Source of the DNA: Ampelocalamus luodianensis
Lineage: Eukaryota > Streptophyta > Magnoliopsida > Poales > Poaceae
DNA length: 64,000 nucleotides
NCBI GenBank assembly: GCA_036346255.1
Contig: CM070632.1
Coordinates: forward strand, 24,693,408-24,757,407
Direction of reading: 5' to 3'
In this document: piece by piece, positions 10,888 to 23,000 of the stretch
Position numbering within the stretch: the first letter of the stretch is position 1
How the letters are laid out: each line of letters opens with the position of its first letter
Notes under the pieces: model-generated
Seen by the model: the letters and a program-made list of their open reading frames with translations, nothing else
Databases searched by the model: none
What the model was told of the DNA's origin: nothing
Translations under genes and position numbers: made by a program

Positions 10888-13800
10888 GTGGGGAGTGGCC
10901 GAGTCAACCATATCTCGGCTAAGGAGGCACAGGAGGCACCCGACGTCGTGTTGGGTACACTTCTTGTTAACACTCGTACTGCTGTAGTATTATTTGATTC
11001 AGGAGCATCGTATTATTTTATTTCGAGATCTTTTGCTGCTGCCAGTAATCTCCATGTTGTTCCTTTGCTTATTCGCTCTCCGGGTTCGGAAATGAGAGTT
11101 GATCTAGAATGTCGGGATGTTCCTATTGAAGTCGAAGGTGTAAGATTCTTAGCAAATCTTATCCTGCTCAACTCAGCAAGCCTAGATGTGATTCTTGGTA
11201 TGGATTGGTTGTCCCAACACTTGGGACAAATTGATTGTGCTAGGAAGATTGTCTATCTCACCAGCCCCTCAAGCAAACAGGTTGGGTTTTCACCGCAGCT
11301 GCAAGGGCCACACCTCTGTGCACTTGAAGCAAAGCCAACCTTAGAAATTCAGGATGTCCCCACGGTTTGCGACTACGTGGATGTTTTCCCCGAAGGATTG
11401 CCTGGGATGCCTCCAGTTCGAGACCTTGAATTTGTCATTGAGTTGCTGCCCGGTACCGCTCCAATTTCGAAGGCGCCGTATCGGATGCCTCCCAATGAGT
11501 TGGAGGAGTTGAAGAAGCAACTAGGTGAGCTTCAAGCGAAGGGTTTTATCCATCCTAGCTCATCTCCTTGGGGTTGTCCAGTGATCTTTGTGAAAAAGAA
11601 GGACAAGACTTTGCGCATGTGTGTTGATTACCGTCCACTTAATGAGGTGATGGTGAAGAACAAGTATCCTTTGCCTCGCATTGATGATCTTTTTGATCAG
11701 TTGACTGGAGCCCGGGTATTCTCCAAGATTGACTTGAGATTGGGGTATCATCAAGTCAGGATCAGGGCTGAAGATATTCCGAAGACGACTTTCACTACTC
11801 GTTATGGTCTTTACGAGTTCACCGTCATGTCTTTTGGTTTGACCAATGCTCCCGCTTTGTTCATGAATCTTATGAACTCAGTATTCATGGAATACTTGGA
11901 TAAGTTTGTGGTAGTATTTATTAATGACATTCATATCTACTCCAAGAGTGAAGAAGAGCATGCTGAGCATCTGAAGCTTGTGTTGGGAAAGCTGCGTGAG
12001 CACTAGCTATATGCGAAATTCAGCAAGTGCGAGTTCTGGTTGAAGGAAGTGGCATTCTTGGGCCATGTTCTTTCAGCCGGAGGCGTAGCTGTGGATCCTA
12101 GCAAGGTCAGCAATGTGCTATCTTGGGGTCAGCCCAAGTCGGTCACCGATGTGCGGAGTTTTCTTGCTTTAGCAGGTTACTACCGTCGCTTTATCGAGAA
12201 TTTCTCCAAGATCGCAAAGCCGATGACTGAATTGCTCAAGAAGGACAAGAAGTTTGGGTGGTCCTATGCTTGTGATGAAAGTTTTCAGGAACTCAAGAAG
12301 CGGTTGACTTCAGCCCCTGATCTTGTTCTTCCCGATGTCCACAAGAGCTTCGATATCTTTTGCGATGCCTCTCGTCAGGGACTCGGTTGTGTTCTTATGC
12401 AAGAAAGCAAGGCAGTGGCCTATGCATCAAGGCAGTTGAGGCCTCATGAACTAAACTATCCTACCCATGATTTGGAGTTAGCTGTTGTGGTTCATGCACT
12501 CAAGATTTGGCGGCATTACCTGATCGGTAACCGCTGTGAGGTGTATTCTGATCACAAGAGCTTGAAGTATTTGTTCACCCAGCCGGATCTGAACCTCAGG
12601 CAAAGAAGATGGTTGGAATTGATCAAAGATTATGACATGGGCATTCAGTATCATCCGGGCAAGGCCAATGTTGTTGCCGATGCACTGAGTCGAAAGGTGT
12701 ATTGCAATACTTTGATGCTCCAAGAGCAGCAGCCTGCCCTTCTTGAAGAATTTCAGCGGCTCAACCTGGGTTTAGTTGAGCACGGTTCTCTTGCTACTTT
12801 GGTTGTGCAACCAACCTTTGTGGATCAAATCAAGGCGGCACATCAATCAGATGATGGTGTAAGTCAAATCAAGTAGAACATCAGGAATGAGACAGCCAAG
12901 TGTTTCTCAGAAGATGAACACGGTGTTGTGTAATTTGGACAGTGGCTTGTGGTTCCTAAGGTTATGGAATTACGGGATTTGATTCTCCGCGAAGCCCATG
13001 ATTCCCCTTTGTCCATCCATCCCGGGGCCACCAAGATGTACCAAGATCTATTTCAGAGATTCTGGTGGACCCGAATGAAGCGCGAGATTGTCAGGTTCGT
13101 TGCCGAGTGTGACGTGTGCTGTCGGGTTAAGGCCGAGCATCAGCGTCCAACAGGACTTCTCCAGCCTCTGCCGGTGCCTGAGTGGAAGTGGGATTCCGTT
13201 GGTATGGATTTCATCACCGGTTTGCCCCGTACTTCTTCTGGGAAGGATGCTTTATGGGTCATCATTGATCGGTTGACAAAAGTAGCCCACTTTCTTCCAG
13301 TGCGGGCTAAGATTGATGTGAGCCAATTGGCAGACCTCTACATATCCCGCATCGTGAGCTTGCATGGTGTGCCACGAACGATTGTGTCAGATCGTGGTTC
13401 CCTTTTTACCTCTCGATTTTGGCACAGGTTGCAAGAGGCTATGGGGACCCGTCTTTCTTTCAGCTCAGCGTATCATCCCCAAACCGATGGACAGACGGAG
13501 CGAGCTAACCAAGTTTTGGAAGACATGCTCCGCGCTTGTGTTCTTTCCTATGGAAAGAATTGGGAGAAGTGTTTGCCGCTTGCGGAATTCTCCTATAACA
13601 ACAACTTTCAGGCTAGTCTCGGTATGGCACCGTTTGAAGCCTTGTATGGGAGGAGGTGCAGAACCCCATTGAACTGGTCAGAAACTGGTGAGAGACAGTT
13701 CTTCAGTCCAGATTCAATCAATGAGGCTGAAAGCCAGGTTCAGTTGATTCGCGAGCATCTGCGGGTGGCCCAGTCCAGGCAAAAGAGTTATGCAGATCGT

Positions 13801-14244
13801 CGTCGCCGTGAGTTGAGTTTCCAACCCAATGACCTTGTTTATCTCAAAGTCTCACCTTTAAAAGGGCATCGGCGTTTTGGCATCAAGGGCAAGTTGGCTC
13901 CTCGATATGTTGGACCTTATCGCATCATCGAGAGAGTGGGAGCTGTTGCATACAGGTTAGAGTTTCCAGCTACGCTTGAGGGAGTGCATGATGTATTCCA
14001 TGTGTCCCAATTGAAGAAGTGTCTCCGAGTTCCGACTGAGGAGACTCCGTTAGAAAATCTCGATGTGCAAGAAGATTTGACCTACCGCGAGCGCCTTGTT
14101 CGTATTCTTGAAGAATCTGAACGAAGGACAAGGAATCGTGCAATCAAGTTCCTTAAGGTTCAGTGGTCGAATCACTCCGAGGATGAGGCAACTTGGGAGC
14201 GGGAAGATCGTCTCCGTGCGGACTACCCATCTTTCTTTTCCTAG
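10888..14244 (+). pseudogene. Gypsy-1 pol: PR-RT-RNase H-IN-chromodomain, three in-frame stops
   Basis: One reading frame spans about 3.36 kb, broken only by TAG at 12004, TAG at 12874 and TAA at 12931. The aspartic protease motif DSGA is at residue 37. RT begins near residue 190 with VDYRPLNE and FGLTNAP. The active-site FIDD motif reads FIND (AAT at 11923), losing the first catalytic aspartate. RNase H carries IFCDASRQG and ends near ADALSRK (about 12696). Integrase has an HHCC zinc finger (12997-13122) and catalytic D 13207, D 13390 and E 13498 (D-x35-E). The C-terminus (14089-14241) is a chromodomain with KVQWSNHSEDEATWE. The element could not be autonomous. Confidence 0.92.
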
Positions 14245-14273
14245 TGATCGGAATCTCGGGGCGAGATTCTTGT

Positions 14274-14291
14274 AAGGGGGGGGGGGAGATT
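14274..14291 (+). other. Polypurine tract of gypsy-1
   Basis: A run of A/G (AAGG followed by a long G tract and AGAT) directly upstream of LTR2 is the expected primer site for plus-strand synthesis. Confidence 0.85.
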
Positions 14292-17200
14292 TGTAACAAC
14301 CCCAAAACAGAGTTTGTATTTCAAATGTATAAAAGTATGAAAGTTTAATTTTTTTTGTAGTATCTCTTGTTCATGTTCTTGGTTTTCTAAAAACTTGTGC
14401 ACAATTTTAAACTTTTGCTGTTTGTATTAAAGTTTGTGTTGAAATTTTAAATTTTTAAACTTAAATTCAAGTTTTAATTGAATTCTAGAAAAATGTATGA
14501 ATGAAAGTTTCTGAAAATAATTTATTCAAATACTAGATTATTTATCTTGAATTATAATTATTTTTACCAAATTTTTAGAAGTGAGTTTGACTTCACCAAA
14601 ATTCAAATCAAATCACTAATGCATATTTGAAAATAATTTAAATTCTAACAAATTTTAGTATATAAAGTGTTCGAAACTATTTTTGCTAAGTCCTATTGGA
14701 TTCTCAGAATACTCACAAAAATTTTCAGAATTTTATTTCTATTTTAAACTACTAGGTCAAACCTTTTGATTTTCGGTCAAAACTAAATCCTAACCTAACC
14801 CTAACCCGACCCCGACCGCACCACCCAACCTGGCTCGACCGCGTCACCTAGCCGAACCCGAGTCAGACTCTGGCTCGCACCCAACCGCGCCGTTCTTCTC
14901 GCTGTCGCTGGCGGGCGGGCCCCACCTGTCGGGCTCGTCCTCGTCGTCTCCGCTGCCTACCGGAGCTCGCTGGCGTTCGCGCATGTGTGCCACGCAGCTC
15001 GTCGCTGCCACCTCGTGAACGCGTGTCCGTCCGTGGCGCATCGCCAGGTCTTCATCACCTCACCGCACCCACCCATTCATCGTTTCCCTCGCTCTATCGC
15101 TCTCTCCGCCCATTTCTTGGTTTCGGCCGGAGAAGAAACCGAAGGCAGTGCCGCCGTGTCAGAGCCTCCCTCGAGCCCGCGACCTCACCATCGTGATCCA
15201 CGATCAGCACCGCTTCCATTTTGCCCAGCCCGGGTCCTTGGCATCCGGTGAATCGCCAGGGGCGGCTTCGTCGTCTCCGCCTCCAGTGATCTCGGTCCTG
15301 CGAGCTTCCTAGCATTCTAGTGAGTTTCTAGCCTCGACATTTGGTCCCTTAGGATCGCATTGCTCCACTGAGTTTAACGGTAGCTTTATCTTGTTCTTTG
15401 ATGCATCACTGAGGGCGTGCGACGCTTTCTTCTCCGAGCTCGGTGAAGCGCCGCCGCCTCAATTCCGGCCACCTCCGTCCTCCTCCGTCGTCGTCAGCTT
15501 GGGCTACACGTTCCTGGAATCAAGGCGGAGCTAAGGCGCACCTTTCGGAGTCTTCTCGAAGCCCGTAGCGTCTTCTCCGCAAGAGTCGTAGCTTCTTTCT
15601 CGCCTCTATTCGCCGCCAGCTCGCCGCCGGCATCCTCAAGGGCCCGTGTCGCCGTCATCGGGTTCGCGAGGTCACGGTGAACCTGGAGGTATCACCCACG
15701 CGCCCAGAGACTCGCTGGTTCGTTAGATCCGCTGCACGGTCGCGCCGCCGTCCACGGGAACGCCGGTAAGCCGCCGGTGTCATTAGCACTAAGCACAGTC
15801 TTTAGTGCTAATCATTTCTTTTAAGTGTCTCTTTGACAGGTGGACCCCGTTGAGTTAAATACATTTAGGAAATTAAATCTCCCCGCTTATAGCTCCCTGA
15901 GCCGTTGACATGTGGGCCCTCTCGGCCAATTAAGGTTTTGCGTAAAGTATTGAAATACGTCCTCTTTTAATAGCAGACGTATTTCTCTGTATTGGTTAGG
16001 TTTGGTACGTTTTGTAAATCTGAAAACGTATTCTCTATTATACGTTTTCGGCCCCACCGGCCGTGACCGTGAGTTAGCTGAGCCCCGGTAAAGAAAGGTT
16101 TATTCCTTTTTGAAATTTCTGAAATGGAATTGCTTTTGAACTGATAATTTAATTAACTTAGAAAATCCATAACTAATTCAATTTTGCTCCAAATCGAATG
16201 AAACCAATTTTGTTAATTTTCATTTTTGATGTACTTTTTACCAAAATAAGTTTAATTATGTATCTATTCATAAAATTTTGATAATTAATTTAATGATGTT
16301 TTTATGTATTTCTAACTTGGAAAATTCCTAGAAAATTCTTCTTAACTCCAAATAAAATGTTCTCTGTTTCTAAAATTTTATAAAATCATACTCTAACTAT
16401 TGTATGAAATTTGTGCTTACTGGATTTAATTGAATTTTGGTTATTGTCGGTGTTATTTGTTCTTATTTGTCCTTTTTGCTCGATCGATAGATTGCGACGA
16501 TTCTGGTATTATCGAGAGTGAGCCTCAGCAACATTTTGAGCAGCAGCAACCAGGCAAGCAGTTTGATCATGTTAATTCCTTTATGTTAAAAACTAATATT
16601 TTGTTTGCAACTCGTATATATGCATTGCTATTTCGTTGTTAAACTATGGTTAGTGGACCCTTTTAGTAGCATAATCTATAGGTAAATGATATTCCTCTAC
16701 TACCTGAGCCTAGATTATTTGCTGTGATCAGAGATCGTTGGATGATCTCTTGTCACTTAGTAGATACGAATTAAACTTCTTAGACATGCTTAGTTATCGG
16801 TAGAATTGGGCGGTTATCGACTTAGTCGATAACTTGATCACACAAAAATTTCATAACTTTGTGATTCAGCATTTATGCTATGTTTAATTGTGAAAACTAA
16901 AAATGAAAACAAAAATGATTTGGACTTGGGAACAATGGTATGTTGGTGTATTTTTGGGTGTGACTGGAATGGTGCCCGAGTCAACAAGGACCGAGTTACT
17001 TGTGCCACCATACTGAGCATTTTGCGTGCTAACCACACTAGAGGGTATGGGATCTCTCTTGACTTAGTACTTTGGCGTGTATTGGCTCAGAGTCGCAGGG
17101 GGTCGCAGGAGGGATGGTGTTGGGAGCATGGTAGTTGTCTGAAAAGCTTTACCCTGAGTGGGTAGTTGTCTTTTCGGCTTTACCATGTAAGCATATGGAT

Positions 17201-18143
17201 TTCTATCCATACGAGCGGCTCGTAGTTAATATACAATATTGGAAATGTCTCGTAGGACTTAGCTATGCCGGCATACCTTCGGAAGTGTGCTTTTGTGGCA
17301 AAAAGGCGGTCTGAAGTGTGGGTACATTGGTACACCCTACAGGGTTTGATCTATTCGAATAGCCTTGTCCTAGGTTATGGACACGCTCGGATACGCCCCG
17401 TGAGAACTAGACTACAACCTTTTAATTAAAACTTGACATGGGTGGCTTGAATGGGTAAGTCATGCTATGGTCGTTGTGACTAATGGGTTAGTCACTTCCA
17501 GGATGTTGTCGTCTATCTACTGTTATTATTTTGCTCTTGCTGTTATTTCAACAATAAAAATGAATTGCCAACTTGCTTTTAAATGTATTACATTATTGCA
17601 AATAAAGATTGCTTTGTGCTAAAATGAGCCATACAACCTCCACTTGCATGTAGTATATGCATAGGTCTGCTAGTCCATACGTCAGTCTTGCGAGTATATT
17701 TTTGTACTCATTTGCTTTGCTTAATGTTTTTGTTGCAGAGGAGGCAGGTGAGCCCCAAGGGCCTTACTTTTGTGAGATGTGCGGTTTTTGGGACGACTAG
17801 TTTGGCGGTCCAGTTGGTTGCCTTGTGGGCAGAGGCACACTAATTGGCTTTTGTTTATTGCCATCTTATGGCACTTTTGTTTCCGTTGTTTACTTTGTTA
17901 TTTGTTTGTCTTTTGGCCGGTCGGCTCTCTTTTGTAATAACTCTACTTTATTTGTCTACTGTTTGGTAACGTGATGCTTTGGACTCTATGTCTAGAATGG
18001 AATTGATGCATGATTTTGTGAAGAGATGTGTATACTGCAGTTGTAGGAAGTATACATATCTCGAGGCTTCATTATTTGATTTGTGATGCTAGGGCCAGGT
18101 GGATGGTTAAGCATTACAAGCTAAATAAACCGGGGTCCTCACA
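14292..18143 (+). repeat. Gypsy-1 LTR2 (shared middle LTR)
   Basis: The 3852-bp LTR runs TGTAACAACC to CCTCACA. It is preceded by a polypurine tract and followed by a second PBS, so it acts as 3' LTR of internal 1 and 5' LTR of internal 2. That is the signature of a tandem element sharing one LTR. Confidence 0.93.
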
Positions 18144-18147
18144 AAGT

Positions 18148-18160
18148 TGGTATCAGAGCC
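18148..18160 (+). other. Second PBS of gypsy-1
   Basis: TGGTATCAGAGCC follows LTR2 at the same distance as the first PBS follows LTR1. Confidence 0.93.
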
Positions 18161-18812
18161 ATCCTGACTGTAGTAACCCAAGCATGATCGTCCTTAGGAT
18201 ATTTTGTAAAAACTTTTTTTCGAAGTAACAAATGGTTTATGAAAGCTTAAGTAGATTCTCATATTTTACTCCTTATCTATCTTAGCTTTCTACTCTTATC
18301 TTGCTCTAATTTGAGTTTTAAAATTGGATTCCTCTCTTTCCTTTCAAAAGGTAGTTACTTATTGGTTAAATTGGTTTGGGAGAACCCTGAGAGTTGTAAC
18401 CTAAAGTGTTGGTCATGTCATCGGTGGAAAATCGAAACTTCTGGAGTTGAAGACTTCGGCCAGGGACTTAAAGAAGAAAGTCTGAATAGCCAACTAGTGG
18501 TTAGTGTGTAGGACTAAAAATGAGAGGTTAACCAAACTTGTGGGGATAAAAGGGTAAGATGTAATATGAGTTATCTAAATGTCTAACCTTTTCTTAGATG
18601 ATTTTTACCTTGCTTTCTAGTTGTATTCGAAATTGTCTTCCTAAAACTGATTGCTCGTTCTTCCATACGAGTTGGTCATATTAGGGAGTTGATTTTATAA
18701 ATTGTGACCTTGCCTTGTTGTTATAAACTTTTAGAGTTTATTTTGTAGGGTGGATGTTTGCTATCTATGCTTTCTGTTATAGAATTGTTACTAACTTACT
18801 TGGTGGAACAGG
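18161..18812 (+). other. Second gypsy-1 leader
   Basis: Close copy of the leader at 9165-9816, leading into a second gag start. Confidence 0.75.
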
Positions 18813-19802
18813 ATGGTTGGAGGAACCCGTAGTGGTCGGAATCAGCCGTCTAGTCCAGATGAGGAGCTTCCCCCTCCTCCGACCATGGCTGAGGTTCTCG
18901 CTCAGATCGAGCGAAACCGTATGGATCAGACTCGGATTCTGGAGGTCATCACGAGGAACACCTCCACTCCCGCGGGTGCCTTAGGATCTGGAGGTGGTGG
19001 GCACCAGTCTCGCGGGGGACTCATGGAGTTCCTCCATACGCAGCCACCCACTTTCTCCCGGTCTGAGGACCCACTTGACGCAGATGATTGGCTGCGTCTG
19101 GTTGAGCGAAAGCTCAACATCGCTCAGTGCTAGGAGCGGGAGAAGGCACTGTTTGCATCCCACCAGCTTGAGGGTGCAGGACTCTCATGGTGGGAGAACT
19201 TCCTCGCCATGCAGCCCGCTGGCCATGTGGTCACATGGGAGGAGTTTCACACTGCTTTCCGTCGGGCTCATGTCCCTGCCAGTCTTATGAAGCTGAAGAA
19301 GAATGAGTTCCTTGCGCTCAAACAGGGGCGCAAATCTATGACTGAGTACCTCCATGAGTTCAACCATTTGGCGAGGTACGCTCCTGCTGAGGTGGCCACT
19401 GTTGAGGCCAAGCAGGAGAAGTTTATGGAGGGCTTGTCTGAGGAGCTGCAGGACAAGCTCTCTATTGTGGATTTTGCTGACTTCCAGACCTTGGTGGACA
19501 AGGCTATCGTCGCCGAGCACAAAGCGGCGTTGGTGAGTGAGTCATAGCGCAAGTGGGAGGCACAACGATCTGCGCAGGACAACCTCTCCCGTCCCCGTGT
19601 TGGGCCTGTACCAGGGGCCCGTTCTTTGGCTTCACCACCGTCGAGGCCGTCGGCGCGATTTCCGTCCCCCGAGCCGTGATTGATCCACGTGCACTGCGGC
19701 CAGCATAGAGGTGGCCCCGTAACCCAGCTGCCGAGGTCACTTGTTTCCACTGCCACAACAAGGGCCACTATGCGAATAGTTGTCCTCAAAAGACTGGAGC
19801 GG
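18813..19802 (+). pseudogene. Gypsy-1 second gag copy, truncated
   Basis: The gag restarts at 18813 (MVGGTRSGRN) and stays in one frame past the G run that breaks copy 1, but has TAG at 19131 (a CAG in copy 1) and TAG at 19545. Zinc-knuckle sequence (CHNKGHYANSC, another frame) is present near 19752-19784. About 10 bp after the knuckle the sequence switches at about 19803 to LTR sequence (TGTGGGCAGAGGC), so all of pol is missing. The short word GGTTG at the junction also occurs in the LTR at the matching site, consistent with a microhomology-mediated deletion. Confidence 0.85.
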
Positions 19803-20123
19803 TTGTGGGCAGAGGCACACTAATTGGCTTTTGTTTATCGCCATCTTATGACACTTTTGCTTTCGATGTTTACTTTGTTATTTGTTTGTCTTTTGGCGGT
19901 CGTCCCTCTTTTGTAATAACTCTACTTTGTTTGTCTACTGTTTGGTAACGTGATGCTTTGGACTCTATGTCTAGAATGGAATTGATGCATGATTTTGTGA
20001 AGAGGTGTGTATACTGCAGTTCTGGGAAGTATACATATCTCGAGGCTTGGTTTATTTGATTTGTGATGCTAGGGTCAGGTGGATGATTAAGCATTACAAG
20101 CTAAATAAACCGGGGTCCTCACA
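19803..20123 (+). repeat. Gypsy-1 LTR3, 5'-truncated
   Basis: About 321 bp match the last part of LTR1 and LTR2 (from GTGGGCAGAGGCACACTAAT to CCTCACA). The intact 3' terminus abuts the right TSD copy. Confidence 0.92.
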
Positions 20124-20128
20124 AGTTA
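20124..20128. repeat. TSD (AGTTA) right of gypsy-1
   Basis: AGTTA follows CCTCACA and matches 5220-5224, closing the compound element. Confidence 0.92.
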
Positions 20129-20609
20129 TTAAGACTTTCAAGAATAATTATAGTTGTCGTAGGGACGCCCCACAGGCCCCACGACCCGGCGAAGCACAGA
20201 AGTTGACCCCCGAAGGTCCCTCCAGGGGACCATCCGGAGGGGCCTCGAAGGCTCTCCGAAGGGGTCCCAAAGACCCACCGAAGGGATCACTGAGGGCCTC
20301 GCGGGACCATATCCGCGGGGGGCACAAGTCCAGGAAGATCCATAATGGGCCGAAGGCTACGCGTAGGGTGTGTAAAGCCCATGTGGCCCCTATGGTTGCA
20401 GTACATTCTTAGGGGTATAAATGTTAACTCAGGTGCGCGGCAGGGAGGCTATAAATAGCCCCCTCCCCCATGTAATAGCTAAGGGACATTTTTTTAGCAA
20501 TATGCACGGATTTTCTCCTAGAACCGAAACCCCTTTCCAAGGACCCTTCGGTCTCTTTTAGACGCTAAGGGTCCCCTCTTTTCTCCTGTCTAGTCTTCTC
20601 ACTATGACA
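20129..20609 (+). mobile_element. Tat-type Ty3-gypsy LTR (3' portion)
   Basis: GC-rich LTR-like sequence (possible start TGTCGTAGGG at 20155) carries TATAAATA at 20450-20457 and ends ACTATGACA immediately before a TTGGCGCC-type PBS. The left limit is uncertain because gypsy-1 is inserted just upstream. Confidence 0.6.
20450..20457 (+). promoter_or_regulatory. TATA box of Tat-type LTR
   Basis: TATAAATA in GGAGGCTATAAATAGCCCC, about 160 bp upstream of the PBS, is the usual layout of an LTR promoter. Confidence 0.65.
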
Positions 20610-20628
20610 GTTGGCGCCGTCCGTGGGG
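20610..20628 (+). other. PBS of Tat-type element
   Basis: GTTGGCGCCGTCCGTGGGG follows the LTR end. TTGGCGCCGTC is the PBS style typical of Tat-clade elements such as RIRE2 and Grande, rather than the iMet type used by the other elements here. Confidence 0.75.
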
Positions 20629-20665
20629 TTTCGGCAGGAAAGCCACAAACACATCAAGGTGGCCT

Positions 20666-21775
20666 ATGCCCCCCCGAAGGGCCACACCCAAAGTCTCAGC
20701 GGCCAAGGTAGCGACAGCGGCCGCGGCTCCGAGCACCCGAGAGCCAAGCGAAGCAAGACTGCAGCAGCAGCAGCCGCCTCCCGGGCCGCAGAGGAGGAAG
20801 CCAACAACTCCACGCATGGGGACATTGTGGGAGGTGATGCCCCACCTACCGAAGCATCCCTCCCGAACCACCAACCCACAGGAACCGCGGGCGTAGCTCG
20901 CGAGGCCTACGAGGCCCTTCAGCGGGAGCTGGCGGACCTTCGACGGGAAATGCTCAGCCTCGGCAGCCAGCGGGGAGTACCCTTACGGCCACTTCCCACC
21001 CGACGCTCACCGTGCGGCGCAAGACCGAGGTGACCCCCGCAATCTGCCCAATCCAACACCGACCTCTTTGCTCGGGGACCCAACTCCGTTGAGCACGGGC
21101 TTGAAGCGACTGTTGACCAAAGGCTTCAAGATGCCGGAGATTACACCCTTCGAAGGCTACACAGACCCCTCAAAACTCCTTCGCGTGTAAGAAACAGTGG
21201 TGGAAGCGGTGGGAGGGGGGATGACACAACCAAGGCAAAGAGCATTACACTCTCCCTCAAAGGCGTCGCCTTAACATGGTTCTTTACCATCCACCCTGGT
21301 CTATATACGCCTGGGAACAGTTGCGGGACCTCATATGCAACAACGGGAAAACTACATCAAGCCGAAGGACGCAGGGCACTTGTTCGCGGTCAAACATGCC
21401 CTAGGTGAGTCGCTTCGTAGTTTTTTTAGGAAATTCGCAAAGGTGAAGTGCCAAGTAAAAGGGGTCAACAAGACCACTATCATAAACGCAACAACCCGTG
21501 GGCTCCAAAAGGGCCCCCTGTTGGAGAGATTGGCCCGCAAGCCAATCCGCATGGTCGCGGAACTCTTCGACAAAATAGAAGAATACGCCCAAGCGGAGGA
21601 AGACAGCACCCGAAGGGGGGAGGTCACACCTTCCGCCACACCAGCAGCATCATCGAGCAAGCCGCCCAAAGAAGAGCAACCACCCACCCCAACCACCAAC
21701 AAGGCGCGCACCGCCAACTTCCGCCAAAAAAGCCAGAACATCTGCCATGTAGATGATGGTCAGATCCCTGAATGA
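20666..21775 (+). pseudogene. Tat-type gag, frameshifted
   Basis: The frame opens with MPPRRATPKVSAAKV (20666). Coding similarity then moves among frames: ELADLRREM (about 20930), EITPFEGYTDPSKLLRV followed by a stop (about 21135-21190), and SITLSLKGVALTWFFTIHP (about 21240). The long open stretch 21335-21775 has DAGHLFAVKHALGESLRSFF, KFAKVKCQVKGV and LARKPIRMVAELFDKIEEY, the conserved retrotransposon gag region of the Tat clade. Several indels and at least one stop make it non-functional. Confidence 0.75.
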
Positions 21776-21929
21776 GGCAAGCAAGGCGGTCAGGCAGGTC
21801 GCGCCGAGGGAGAGGCCACGGACGCCATGGGGGGCAACACCCAGATGCTCGAGGTGGAGAAGGAGGCACCCTGCTATACTGTGATCTCCACGGCGAAGGC
21901 TCACATACAACGCAGATTGCCGTACCATT

Positions 21930-22070
21930 GCAGCCATGCAAGACTACATACGCAGCGGCGATGATTTCGCATCCCGCGCGGAGACCATAACCTTCGATGT
22001 GGTCCAAATGCCCCACCAGTACAACGCCAACATTGGCCGAGCCACGCTGAACGCCTTCGGCGCAATAGCC
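21930..22070 (+). pseudogene. Tat-type protease remnant
   Basis: The frame reads FASRAETITFDVVQMPHQYN, then a GRATLNAFGAIA-type end, matching the C-terminal part of a Tat-clade aspartic protease. It is cut off at 22071 by the start of another LTR. The rest of pol is not in the window. Confidence 0.6.
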
Positions 22071-23000
22071 TGTAACATCCCAAAGTTATGTTACCAAAAA
22101 TAAAATTAATAAAGTTATTATTTTGTTGGATTTTTTGAAATTTAAAAGAGTTTAATTACTTTTCTTGAATTTCTTAAATTTTAAAAGTCAAGAAAAAAAA
22201 AATTATTGAAGTTTCTTGGATTTAAAGTTAAAAAGGAAATTTTAGGTTATTTATGGAATTTTCTAGACTTTTTAAAAGCTTTTCCTTAAGTATTTCAAAG
22301 TTAAAATAAATTATTTGCAAAATTAATTACCAATTATGAGTTGGAATTATTTTATTTGGATTCTATGTGCTTGGATATAATTTCTAGAATTTGTTTGAGT
22401 GCATTTGCTATTTTCTAAGTTTTATTTGGACTTTCTGCTATTTTCTAAAAATAAAAGCTAAATCTAAATCTCATAAAATCTCCGGGCCTAATCTTTTTTT
22501 CCCTTGGCCCATTCCCTTCTTCAGCGTGGCCCAGTCCAGCCCATCCCACTCGAACCTCCCGCGCGCTTTACACATCAACCCGTTTCGGCCATTGCATCAA
22601 GAATCAACAGACAAATTTCGTTGGTGCGTTCGGACGACCGAACGCCTTAACCAACGTGGACCGTTGGATCTAAAAGGAACGGCCCGATCTAGATTTGCCG
22701 ATTTGCCGATCGGAGCGGTCCGAACATCCTCATCGGTGTGGACTGTTCGATCCAAATCGAACGACCCAAATCCTCTCAACAGCCTAGCTCTTCGCACGCG
22801 CACCCTCGCACCCGCTAACGCGTGGGGCCACGCCTTCGTCTCCAAGCCGCCTTCTTCCTCGCACAGCTTCGCTAGCGTCCGCCATGGCTTCTTCGTGAAG
22901 CTTCGCGCAACCGCCTTATCCCTTCCCCCTTTCTTGGCGGCGCTTTGACGCCAGCGCATAGCGGCCGCCGCGCACGCCCTCTCCTTATCCCCTTATCTCG
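22071..23000 (+). mobile_element. LTR 'C', 5' part of a further gypsy-type LTR
   Basis: TGTAACATCCCAAAG starts abruptly inside the Tat protease remnant. The shape matches the Tekay-like LTRs here: a TGTAACA start, about 400 bp of AT-rich sequence, then a GC-rich block with host-like CCGATCG/ACCGTTGGATC words. It is interrupted at 23001 by LTR D and its continuation is not in the window. The 185-aa open frame inside (22391-22948) has no recognised domain. Confidence 0.6.

Larger units (their letters stand above)
5225..20123 (+). mobile_element. Gypsy-1: compound Tekay-type Ty3-gypsy chromovirus
   Basis: The order is LTR1 (5225-9147), internal 1 (9148-14291), LTR2 (14292-18143), truncated internal 2 (18144-about 19802), truncated LTR3 (about 19803-20123). 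The outer ends share the TSD AGTTA, so the whole array occupies one insertion site. The pol order PR-RT-RNase H-IN plus a C-terminal chromodomain, together with LTRs near 3.9 kb, fits the Tekay/Del clade. The structure is best explained by unequal LTR recombination that made a tandem element, followed by a deletion joining gag of internal 2 to the 3' part of LTR3. No autonomous coding capacity remains. Confidence 0.9.

Noticed and set aside
9950..10911. Antisense open frames over gag (218 and 140 aa)
   Set aside because: They are shadows of gag codon usage, are found opposite every gag copy, and match no family.
22391..22948. 185-aa plus-strand frame in LTR C
   Set aside because: It begins in AT-rich LTR sequence and continues into GC-rich sequence without any domain. 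Treated as chance.
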